Origin: Oligoflexia bacterium
GTDB lineage: Bacteria > Bdellovibrionota > UBA1018
Reading direction: 5' to 3'
Length of the DNA: 42,481 nt
Assembly (NCBI GenBank): GCA_903881565.1
Contig: CAIRTR010000247.1
Location: 1-42,481 of the forward strand
Shown piece by piece: positions 36,268-42,481 of the stretch. The notes beneath the pieces were generated by a model. That model was given only the letters and a program-made list of their open reading frames with translations, was not told the origin of the DNA and made no database searches. The first letter of the stretch is position 1. Each line of letters begins with the position of its first letter. The position numbers and the translations under genes are program-made.

Positions 36268-36383
36268 CCGCCATGATGATCGTATAGCCAGTGTAGCGGA
36301 TTTTTTGGGATTTATGGAGTGAGTAATCTTTGACACGTAGCGATCATGGAATGTTCGTCAAGATTGTGACGAGCTGGCGGAAT

Positions 36384-36881
36384 CTATTCTTCTCCCGCGA
36401 GTATGCAGGAATAATCTTCGGTAACCCCATCCAGCGTGAGAGTCGCGGGCATGGGTGGGGAGATCTTGCCCGTGATGCCCGGGAGGTTTCTCGGAAAACT
36501 AAATACAGTATGGCCGCTCGAGGAGGTGCCTACGCCGTTTGTGGCCGTGAGTTCGAGTTTAAGCTGGATGGCGAGTTTCTTTCCCGCCAAATTTGCGAGA
36601 GGTTGCAAAAATGTTTCAATCAAAAGGGCGTCATTGGATTGAGGAGAAGACGGGACTACTTCGCTGAAGAATTCAAGCGTGATCGGGAATCTCATGGTGG
36701 TGAGTGCGATTGTACGTGGCAAAAGCGACCGGATGTTCTGCTTGCAGTGGAGAAAATCGACAAAGGCGGTTTGGATTGATGGCGGGGGATCTTCGGCGCG
36801 TGCCGGTTCTCCGCCAAGAAGTTTAACAGACAATCCAACAATGATCCCGAATAGCAAGATGACGTTTTTTGGGTCTAACAT
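36384..36881 (-). CDS. Small secreted protein of unknown function
   Basis: The frame is open to 36980, but I prefer ATG 36881 because it gives a signal peptide (MLDPKNVILLFGIIVGLSVKLL, mature near EPARAED) and has a GGA element about ten bases upstream. The 165-residue product has two cysteines in the mature part (in LHCKQN and near the end in YSCIL), possibly a disulfide. Its middle has beta-strand-like blocks (MRFPITLEFFSEV, KLAIQLKLELTAT). No family recognised. It lies upstream of the HD-GYP gene on the same strand with a 143-base gap. A competing plus-strand frame (36330-36779) lacks any supporting signal. Confidence 0.6.
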   Translation of the reverse strand: MLDPKNVILLFGIIVGLSVKLLGGEPARAEDPPPSIQTAFVDFLHCKQNIRSLLPRTIALTTMRFPITLEFFSEVVPSSPQSNDALLIETFLQPLANLAGKKLAIQLKLELTATNGVGTSSSGHTVFSFPRNLPGITGKISPPMPATLTLDGVTEDYSCILAGEE

Positions 36882-37005
36882 AGATTTTTTTCCACAAGAT
36901 CCCTTCATGGGAGAACCTATATCGCATGGTGTTACCCGCTGCAAGGGGGCGGGAACTAATTTTTGTCGTTTTTCCGCCAAATCTTAAGTCTATGAAACTG
37001 TAGTG

Positions 37006-37776
37006 TTATGCGTTCATTTGAGCTGCCATAAAAATCCCTTTAAGCACAAGATCAGGCAGTTCTACATCGAAAACCCCTGCTCGATCCAAAAGACTGGCGA
37101 ATCCACCCGTTCCAATGATGATCGGTTTGTCGGTGCTGAAGGCCTCAGCGGTAATCCGTGAGGTGATCTCTTTAACCATCCCGATGTTGCCGTAGTAGAG
37201 CCCGGCTTGAATGCTTTCGATGGTGGAGCGGCCTATGATGGCTTCAGGGACGACGATCTCAACTGACGGCAGCCGCGCGGTCTTGGATTCGAGCGCCTCC
37301 ATCGAGATCCGCAATCCCGCCACGATGACGCCGCCTAGATAGTCTTTGTCGGCAGTGATGGCGCAGAAGGTGGTGGCAGTCCCAAAATCAATGACAATCA
37401 AGTTCTTGTTTGGATAAAGATGAGTGGCCGCAATGGCGGTCGCAATACGGTCGGAGCCGACTTCGAGTGGATTGCGGTATTTGATTTTCAGCCCGGTCTT
37501 CACGCCTGCTTGCAGGATAAAAGGCGCGCCTTTAAAATATTTGAGGCAGCAGTTCCTCAGCGAATGGACAAGATCGGGAACGACCGAGCAAACCGCGACG
37601 CGCTTGATCTGGGCCGGATCCAGGGCGTTTTCGCGCAAAACTGCGCGCAAAAAGAGCCCCATTTCATCCGACGAAGACCCATGCGCCGTCTTTTTTCGAA
37701 AGGTCATGCGAAGCTTATCGCCATCAAAAACGCCCCCATAAATATGACTGTTTCCAACATCAAGGGTGAGGATCAT
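37006..37776 (-). CDS. coaX: Type III pantothenate kinase
   Basis: A 256-residue ASKHA-fold kinase that phosphorylates pantothenate with ATP, the first committed step to coenzyme A. Diagnostic motifs are the N-terminal phosphate loop [15 protein letters not shown] (Asp6), [11 protein letters not shown], the DFGTATTF motif, LGGVIVAGL and [10 protein letters not shown]. Type III enzymes are not feedback-inhibited by CoA in the manner of type I (family knowledge) and depend on a monovalent cation. The start ATG overlaps the stop of coaBC (ATGA), so it is the last gene of the five-gene operon; it comes out of pathway order but within one transcript. Confidence 0.96.
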   Translation of the reverse strand: MILTLDVGNSHIYGGVFDGDKLRMTFRKKTAHGSSSDEMGLFLRAVLRENALDPAQIKRVAVCSVVPDLVHSLRNCCLKYFKGAPFILQAGVKTGLKIKYRNPLEVGSDRIATAIAATHLYPNKNLIVIDFGTATTFCAITADKDYLGGVIVAGLRISMEALESKTARLPSVEIVVPEAIIGRSTIESIQAGLYYGNIGMVKEITSRITAEAFSTDKPIIIGTGGFASLLDRAGVFDVELPDLVLKGIFMAAQMNA

Positions 37777-39002
37777 AAAGTTTCTCCGTTTTTTTCTTCA
37801 ATAAAGCGGGCTAGAGCTTGCGCAAGCTCGGTTTTGGTTTGGCTTTGAGCCCAGAGTTGAGTGCCCTGAAAAAGCGAGGCCATGTGCTGGTCGCCCTGAA
37901 TATTTGAGGCATCATTATGGACAATTAAATCCACCTTTGACGTGGCCTGAAGCTTTGCAATCGCCTGTTGCTGATGGGCAGGGTCTGAGGAGTGGGTCAA
38001 TTTGAAACCAATGATCTGGATCTTCTTGTTTTGGCTATATTCGCGGAGGTGATCAATGATTTTAAAATTCTTTTTCAGATGAAGAATGGGCGCGTCTGTC
38101 GAAGGCATTTTTCCAAAATTCTCAGGCGAAAAGCGCTGGCCCGCCGTTTCAATTTGATCCACCGAAAAATCACTGACTGCAGCGAGATGAATGACCGCAT
38201 CAAACGACTGGCGCTGAAGCTGCTCCCGCATCTTTTGATCAATATCTGAAAATCCCCCAAAGGTCTGGCACTCGCAGAAACGGGAGGGAGTTTTCGCGCC
38301 TTCGCCATGAAGGTAAACAACGTTGTGGCCACGCGCAAGCAGTTCATCCGCAATCACGGCGCCCGTCGCGCCGGTGCTGAGATTCGTAATGCACCTGACG
38401 CCATCGATAGGCTCCCGTGTCCCTCCGGCCGTGACGAGGATCCGGCGCGCGGGATGGGCGCTGGATTTTTTCAAAAGCGCATGGGTTATTTCGGTTAAAA
38501 GTTGGGAAGGTTCAAGCAGTCGGCCCAGGCCCACATCGCCGCAGGCAACGATTCCCTTTGCGGTTGCCAAGACCCGAACGCCGAGAGCCGCAAGTTTTGC
38601 CAATGAGGATTGCGTAATGGGATGGCCATACATCGCAGGGTTCATCGCAGGCGCGATTAGCCAGGGTTTTGAAAAATCATGAGCCAAGAAAAGCGCTCCC
38701 GTCGCAGTGTCCGCGATTCCGGCAGCCAATTTATTGATCAGATCTGCCGTCGCGGGGCACACGATTGAGAGATCGGCCCATTTGACCAGGCGGATATGAT
38801 CCATGTGGCGGCCGGGTTCAAAAAGATCGCTCAGAACCGGTTTCCCCGTGAGTCCTTCGAGAGTGGCGGGACCGATAAATTTAAGCGCAGAGGCCGTGCA
38901 AATGGGCTGAACTTCGTGGCCTTGCTTGATGAGAGCCGAAATCACCTCGCACGCCTTGAAGGCAGCGATAGATCCGGAGAGATGAAAATTAATACGCGAC
39001 AT
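37773..39002 (-). CDS. coaBC: Bifunctional phosphopantothenoylcysteine decarboxylase / phosphopantothenate-cysteine ligase
   Basis: A two-domain enzyme of about 409 residues. The N-terminal CoaC flavoprotein domain shows [11 protein letters not shown], the [11 protein letters not shown] motif and the active-site Cys154 in [13 protein letters not shown]. The C-terminal CoaB domain begins [20 protein letters not shown] and includes [19 protein letters not shown] and [12 protein letters not shown]. It joins cysteine to 4'-phosphopantothenate using CTP, then decarboxylates the product to 4'-phosphopantetheine. I choose ATG 39002 (GAGG about ten bases upstream); a TTG at 39008 is the alternative. 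The gene overlaps panC at its start and coaX at its end. Confidence 0.95.
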   Translation of the reverse strand: MSRINFHLSGSIAAFKACEVISALIKQGHEVQPICTASALKFIGPATLEGLTGKPVLSDLFEPGRHMDHIRLVKWADLSIVCPATADLINKLAAGIADTATGALFLAHDFSKPWLIAPAMNPAMYGHPITQSSLAKLAALGVRVLATAKGIVACGDVGLGRLLEPSQLLTEITHALLKKSSAHPARRILVTAGGTREPIDGVRCITNLSTGATGAVIADELLARGHNVVYLHGEGAKTPSRFCECQTFGGFSDIDQKMREQLQRQSFDAVIHLAAVSDFSVDQIETAGQRFSPENFGKMPSTDAPILHLKKNFKIIDHLREYSQNKKIQIIGFKLTHSSDPAHQQQAIAKLQATSKVDLIVHNDASNIQGDQHMASLFQGTQLWAQSQTKTELAQALARFIEEKNGETL

Positions 39003-39750
39003 TGTCAATTAACCTCACGCTTCCCAATTGAACAGCGCCGAAGCGGCGACCGTTTTGCTCTTCGATATATTCGACTTTGAAACCGAGCTTCTCGAGGGCG
39101 GCTTTTACTTCAACGCTTGAAAATTCTGAGGCGAGCAGTAGCGGAAAATGCCTTGCGTGCGCGCGCTCCTCTGGAGTGAGAAACCGATTGCGAGAACTCA
39201 GCGCGAGCCCTGAATCATCCCGAATCGTGGGGCAGGCAATGATCTCGGTGGGCAGAAAAAACGCCTGCGCCATCTTCTGAATCAGTAAGAATTGTTGATA
39301 GTCTTTTTCACCAAAATACGCGCGGTGCGCTTGCACGAGGTTCAAAAGCTTCAAGACCACACTCAAAACGCCGTCAAAATGGCCGGGGCGAAACGCGCCA
39401 CACAAGGTCTTGCTGAACTGCGTTTCTTGAACGCGAAACGTATACCCATCGGGGTAAAGCTCCTGGGCCGTGGGAGCGAGAACGTAGTCGATCGCGCATT
39501 CGGTGGCGAGCTTCAGATCCGCATCCATCGTGGCGGGGTAGCGGCTTAAATCCTCAGGGTTATTAAACTGGGTCGGGTTTACAAAGATGCTCAACACGGA
39601 GACTGAATTTTCTGATTTGCACTTTCGAAGTAACGAAGCGTGTCCTTCGTGCAAAGCCCCCATGGTCGGGACAAAGCCCAGGCTTTGGGGCAAAGCACCT
39701 CTTACGGATTTCCATTCTGAAATAGTTTTGATGAGCTTAGGTTGCCTCAT
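38989..39750 (-). CDS. panC: Pantothenate synthetase
   Basis: A 253-residue adenylate-forming ligase that condenses pantoate and beta-alanine with ATP. Motifs visible are FVPTMGALHEGHASLL (the HIGH-type nucleotide site), SIFVNPTQF, YFGEKDYQQFLLI and CPTIRDDSGLALSSRNRFL. It is somewhat shorter than the usual 280 residues because the C-terminal domain is trimmed. The start overlaps the stop of panB by four bases and the end overlaps the start of coaBC, so expression is tightly coupled. The other substrate, beta-alanine, needs PanD, which is not in the window. Confidence 0.96.
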   Translation of the reverse strand: MRQPKLIKTISEWKSVRGALPQSLGFVPTMGALHEGHASLLRKCKSENSVSVLSIFVNPTQFNNPEDLSRYPATMDADLKLATECAIDYVLAPTAQELYPDGYTFRVQETQFSKTLCGAFRPGHFDGVLSVVLKLLNLVQAHRAYFGEKDYQQFLLIQKMAQAFFLPTEIIACPTIRDDSGLALSSRNRFLTPEERAHARHFPLLLASEFSSVEVKAALEKLGFKVEYIEEQNGRRFGAVQLGSVRLIDNVAY

Positions 39751-40562
39751 GAACTGTAACTCTCTTTATCCGCTGGAAACGCTGAAGCCTTCACATCCCG
39801 GCTGTAGTGATCAAGCGCTTCACCAATCAGGGTATTGAGATCAAGATAAGTGCGCAGGAACTTGGGTTTAAAGCCTGGGTTTGCGCCCAACATATCTTGC
39901 AATACCAAAACTTGGCCCGAGGTGTGCGGGCCTGCGCCGATTCCGATGGTGGGAATGCTGATCGTCTTCGTGATCTCTTTGGCTACTTCGGAGGGGACAC
40001 ATTCAAGAACGAGCGAAAAACAGCCCAATTCTTCAAGTTTTTTTGCATCAGCCAAGAGTTGGATCGCCTCGGCAGCGAGTTTAGCCTGAACTTTCATGCC
40101 GCCCAAAGAATTAATGGATTGGGGGGTGAGGCCCAGGTGGCCCATGACGGGCACTCCTGATTTTACGATGTGAGAGATGATAGATTCATGCCCTTCAACG
40201 CCTTCAAGTTTCACGCTGTGCGCGCCGGCTCGCATGAGCAACTCCACGCAGTTCATCGCATGCACAAGGCTTTTGCGATAGGATAAGAAGGGCATGTCTC
40301 CAATAATAAACTTGTGAGGCGCCCCACGCGCAACCGCTGCCGTGTGAAGGGCCATGAGCTCTGGCGTCGCCGGCAGGGTGGTCGAATGTCCGTGCATCAC
40401 CATTGCCCCGCTGTCGCCTACCAAAATACAATCAATCGGTGATTCGTTGATGATCCGTGCACTCCAGGTATCGTACGCGGTGACCATCGCGATTTTAGTT
40501 CCTTGGTCTGCAAGTTTTTTAAAGTCGTGGACGGTGAGTGGCGATCGAGTTGCGTGAGTCAT
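39747..40562 (-). CDS. panB: 3-methyl-2-oxobutanoate hydroxymethyltransferase
   Basis: A 271-residue (beta/alpha)8 enzyme that adds a hydroxymethyl group from methylenetetrahydrofolate to 2-ketoisovalerate, giving ketopantoate. Family motifs: MVTAYDTWSARI, CILVGDSGAMVMHGH, FIIGDMPFLSY, VKLEGVEGHE, PVMGHLGLTPQS and IGIGAGPHTSGQVLVLQDMLG. Metal ligands Asp in VGDSG and Asp in GDMPF are present. It overlaps the DUF2520 gene upstream and panC downstream by four bases each. Full length. Confidence 0.97.
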   Translation of the reverse strand: MTHATRSPLTVHDFKKLADQGTKIAMVTAYDTWSARIINESPIDCILVGDSGAMVMHGHSTTLPATPELMALHTAAVARGAPHKFIIGDMPFLSYRKSLVHAMNCVELLMRAGAHSVKLEGVEGHESIISHIVKSGVPVMGHLGLTPQSINSLGGMKVQAKLAAEAIQLLADAKKLEELGCFSLVLECVPSEVAKEITKTISIPTIGIGAGPHTSGQVLVLQDMLGANPGFKPKFLRTYLDLNTLIGEALDHYSRDVKASAFPADKESYSS

Positions 40563-41308
40563 GGTTGCGCTCCTGTGGTTTGATTGGCCTTCACAAAGGC
40601 TTTGTAAATTGTGGCAAAGGGGTCGGATCCCAATGCATCGAGATTGGCCTTAATTGTGGCCTTATCCCCTCTGGCGAGCGGGCCGGTGAGGGGAACTTTG
40701 CCTTCGGCGGCGGCATGGATTTCTAGGTTTTTGAAAATCGCACGAAGGTAAGGAATTGCAGCAGCGGCTGGAATCCCAAACGTTTTTGTCAGCTCGCTAA
40801 AAAGTTTTGCCCAGAGGATCGTGGTAAAGTTGCCACTTAAGACACACAGGCTATGGTAGAGGGGCTTTTGCAATGGATCAATGCTGTATTCGGGGTTCGG
40901 GAGGCCTGGCAAGGTTTCGGCCATTTTATAGGGTGTTTCGATCATGAAAGGGATTTGTCGATATTCAGCTTCATCAAACAGCGAATCTGAGAAACTTGAA
41001 AGCGGATGCGCGCCGATGGCATGCGGGGAGGTCAAGCAACCTGAAAAATGGACCCAGGTTTTTTCGCCAGATTTTGCTAAGCCCAAAAGGTCTTTAGCTT
41101 TAAGCGTGAGCTCGACAATGGCTGAATCGGAAACAAGGACGAGAACGTGGGATGAATTCTCAAGGCAACGCGAGAGTGCGTCTGAGTCTTGTGATCGATT
41201 CCATTGTTGAAAAGGAATATTGAGGAGCTTGAGATAATGGGCCGCGTGGCGGGCCATTCGACCGCCGCCTAAAAGCGCAAATTGCAAGAAGTGGGGTACC
41301 TGCCGCAT
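40559..41308 (-). CDS. Rossmann-fold DUF2520 protein, candidate PanG-type ketopantoate reductase
   Basis: A 249-residue protein with a dinucleotide-binding N-terminus (FALLGGGRMARHAA, strand-loop-helix with GGGRMA) and a helical C-terminal half of DUF2520 type (LSGNFTTILWAKLFSEL, AAAAIPYLRAIFKNLE, PLTGPLARGDKATIKANLDAL). The closing pattern GP.ARGD..T...H/N resembles DUF2520 proteins and the PanG ketopantoate reductases described from Francisella and Enterococcus. As first gene of an operon with panB and panC, and with no panE or ilvC nearby, it is a strong candidate to reduce ketopantoate to pantoate with NADPH. I am confident of the fold, less of the enzyme name. The stop overlaps the panB start by four bases. 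No clear ribosome site before ATG 41308. Confidence 0.85.
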   Translation of the reverse strand: MRQVPHFLQFALLGGGRMARHAAHYLKLLNIPFQQWNRSQDSDALSRCLENSSHVLVLVSDSAIVELTLKAKDLLGLAKSGEKTWVHFSGCLTSPHAIGAHPLSSFSDSLFDEAEYRQIPFMIETPYKMAETLPGLPNPEYSIDPLQKPLYHSLCVLSGNFTTILWAKLFSELTKTFGIPAAAAIPYLRAIFKNLEIHAAAEGKVPLTGPLARGDKATIKANLDALGSDPFATIYKAFVKANQTTGAQP

Positions 41309-41331
41309 AGGATCAAGTCCGTAGATTCAGC

Positions 41332-41360
41332 AGCTTAGACTAGATCGGATTAGAATTCAA
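41332..41360 (-). promoter_or_regulatory. Weak putative promoter of the pantothenate-CoA operon
   Basis: On the minus strand TTGAAT (41360-41355) is followed after 17 bases by TAAGCT (41337-41332), about 24 bases before the first start codon of the operon. The match to sigma-70 boxes is partial. Confidence 0.3.
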
Positions 41361-41708
41361 GTCGGAGTTGGGCGTTGCCCCCTTCCCAGCTTTGCCGGGT
41401 GAAAAAGCGATCAAGAGCCGGCGGGAGCGTAAATCTCTTGGTAAAACGGGGGGATGGACGGGAACGTGGATCTTAGCCAATAAGAGATGCGGATTTTTCG
41501 TTGGATCACTTTTTCACGGATATCGAGTTTCGTGCGCTTGGCTCCCTTGGGGCGGTCTTTGCTCTTATTTGCAGGGTCGTTTCCTCAATCGTGTTGAGAG
41601 GCGGGTTCAGGTTCTAAGTGCAACAAGCTCCCACCGCAATAGTTAGGGGTATGGTTTTTTAATCGAGTGCGGCCGATTTTTTCAGGCGTATTTGTGGATG
41701 AATTTTGG
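41361..41708. other. Intergenic region without a recognisable gene
   Basis: About 350 bases between the divergent pantothenate operon and the HNH-type gene. A plus-strand frame at 41368-41646 (92 codons) has no ribosome site and no familiar sequence, so I do not call it. The base composition becomes AT-rich toward the right end. Confidence 0.4.
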
Positions 41709-41812
41709 TTGCATAAAACGAATGTTTCTGCGATAAATAGCCTACTTTTACGCTGAAAAGTGCGACTTTTTAATACACTGCTTTTCCTCAACCACTCCTG
41801 TCGCGCACTTTT
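41709..41812 (+). promoter_or_regulatory. Leader of the HNH-type gene with putative promoter and inverted repeats
   Basis: A possible promoter is TTGCAT (41709-41714), 17 bases, GATAAA (41732-41737). Just after it, ACTTTT (41744-41749) pairs with AAAAGT (41756-41761), which also begins AAAAGTGCG (41756-41764), a perfect match to CGCACTTTT at 41804-41812. Another ACTTTT lies at 41765-41770. The elements allow alternative hairpins in the leader, or could be paired protein-binding sites. Confidence 0.35.
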
Positions 41813-41867
41813 ATTATTTTCATCCAAATCGTCTGAAAACGACCTCATAATAAAAGGAACCGCGCCC

Positions 41868-42481
41868 ATGTCGCTTAATCAATCTCCTCAACTCACCCAA
41901 CAAATCCATCTCCGGGCTTTGGAACTCAGCACTCGCTATAAAAGAGCGGAAGCTGAATTATTAGAAATTCTTGCGCAAGTCGATCGCCATCGCATCTATC
42001 TCAAGCACGGACACGCCAGCCTGTTCCTCTACGTGGTGCGTGAGCTTGGACTTTCCGAAGGGGTGGCCTACAATCTCATTACGGTGGCCCGCAAGGCCAG
42101 CGAAGTGCCCGAACTGCGAGAGCACATTGCCAAGGGGGCAATAACCCTGTCCAATGCCCGGCGGATTACGCCGATCCTCACGCCACAAAATAAAGACCTG
42201 TGGCTTGAAAAAGCCTCATCACTGTCGCAGCGGCAGCTCGAAAAAGAAGTCGCTAAGATCAGGCCCCAGGCCGCAACGCAAGAGCGTGCAAGTTACGTGA
42301 CCGAGAACCGCGTGAAACTCGAGGTGGGATTATTCGAAGCTGACATGCTAGCCCTAAGGCGCGTCCAAGATCTTTTGAGTCAAGCAAGGCGGCGCGCGGT
42401 TTCACTTGAGGAAACCATAACGACGATGACCCAGGCGCACCTAAAACGTTTTGATCCTGTACGTAGGGCAAAGAGACAAAT
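41868..42481 (+). CDS. HNH endonuclease-type protein (DUF222-like N-terminal region), 3' end cut by the window edge
   Basis: An open frame from ATG 41868 (AAAGGA seven bases or so upstream) to the window end, 204 codons visible. The N-terminal region shows LLEILAQVDRHRIYLKHGHASLFLYVVRELGLSEGVAYN, which matches the conserved opening of a multi-copy protein family in Bdellovibrio and related bacteria that usually carries an HNH nuclease domain at its C-terminus. A helical stretch (REHIAKGAITLSNARRI, SLSQRQLEKEV) follows, with a basic end. The HNH domain itself would lie beyond the edge, so nuclease activity cannot be confirmed. Confidence 0.75.
   Translation, partial: MSLNQSPQLTQQIHLRALELSTRYKRAEAELLEILAQVDRHRIYLKHGHASLFLYVVRELGLSEGVAYNLITVARKASEVPELREHIAKGAITLSNARRITPILTPQNKDLWLEKASSLSQRQLEKEVAKIRPQAATQERASYVTENRVKLEVGLFEADMLALRRVQDLLSQARRRAVSLEETITTMTQAHLKRFDPVRRAKRQ

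Noticed and set aside
36330-36779. Plus-strand 149-codon frame opposite the small secreted protein
   Set aside because: The minus-strand frame has a signal peptide and plausible start; the plus frame has neither and is Arg/Gly-rich as expected for a shadow.
41368-41646. Plus-strand 92-codon frame before the HNH-type gene
   Set aside because: No ribosome site, no recognisable motif and an amino-acid make-up typical of random frames.

Overview
The window is a gene-dense, roughly 53% GC stretch of a Gram-negative chromosome. My best guess at the host is a Bdellovibrionota-like (Bdellovibrio/Oligoflexia type) or other deltaproteobacterial bacterium. This is an inference from very large secreted and lipid-anchored surface proteins, a divergent membrane pyrophosphatase, a degenerate HD-GYP protein, remnants of Y1/REP-associated transposases and an HNH/DUF222-like gene at the right edge. 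No rRNA, tRNA or CRISPR array was seen.

Left part (1-17027). A large uncharacterised gene, cut by the left edge, is followed one base later by a secreted subtilisin-family protease with a long C-terminal extension. Next come a GT-C glycosyltransferase and, on the minus strand, an MMPL/RND exporter overlapping a DUF3047 gene. A small integral membrane protein of unknown role converges on a bacterial protein O-mannosyltransferase (PMT). A SEC-C zinc-motif protein overlaps a BtpA/SgcQ-family gene. A tyrosine recombinase follows, preceded by nested inverted repeats, and then a secreted thioredoxin-fold protein. Two decayed copies of the same transposase C-terminus lie in the gaps at about 5.7 kb and 11.4 kb.

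Middle part (17328-31211). A 3,177-residue lipoprotein dominates. It has an Fn3-like module, eight ASH/HYDIN-like repeats (seven with an exact 333-bp period), then bacterial Ig-like modules alternating with concanavalin-type lectin modules, including one LamG domain inserted inside another. It is followed by a secreted protein joining leucine-rich repeats to a C-terminal YiiX-type papain-like (C92) hydrolase, and by a secreted partner of unknown function, probably in one operon. The two large genes share a similar promoter-like element.

Right part (31344-42481). A membrane pyrophosphatase with a clear terminator is followed by HtpX with a good sigma-70-type promoter. HtpX converges on an HD-GYP-family protein that has lost the catalytic HD histidine. 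After a small secreted protein comes a compact minus-strand operon of five overlapping genes: a Rossmann/DUF2520 (PanG-like ketopantoate reductase candidate), panB, panC, coaBC and coaX. Together they would run from ketoisovalerate to phosphopantetheine; only PanD (beta-alanine) is not seen here. The window ends in the N-terminal half of an HNH/DUF222-like gene whose leader carries several inverted repeats.
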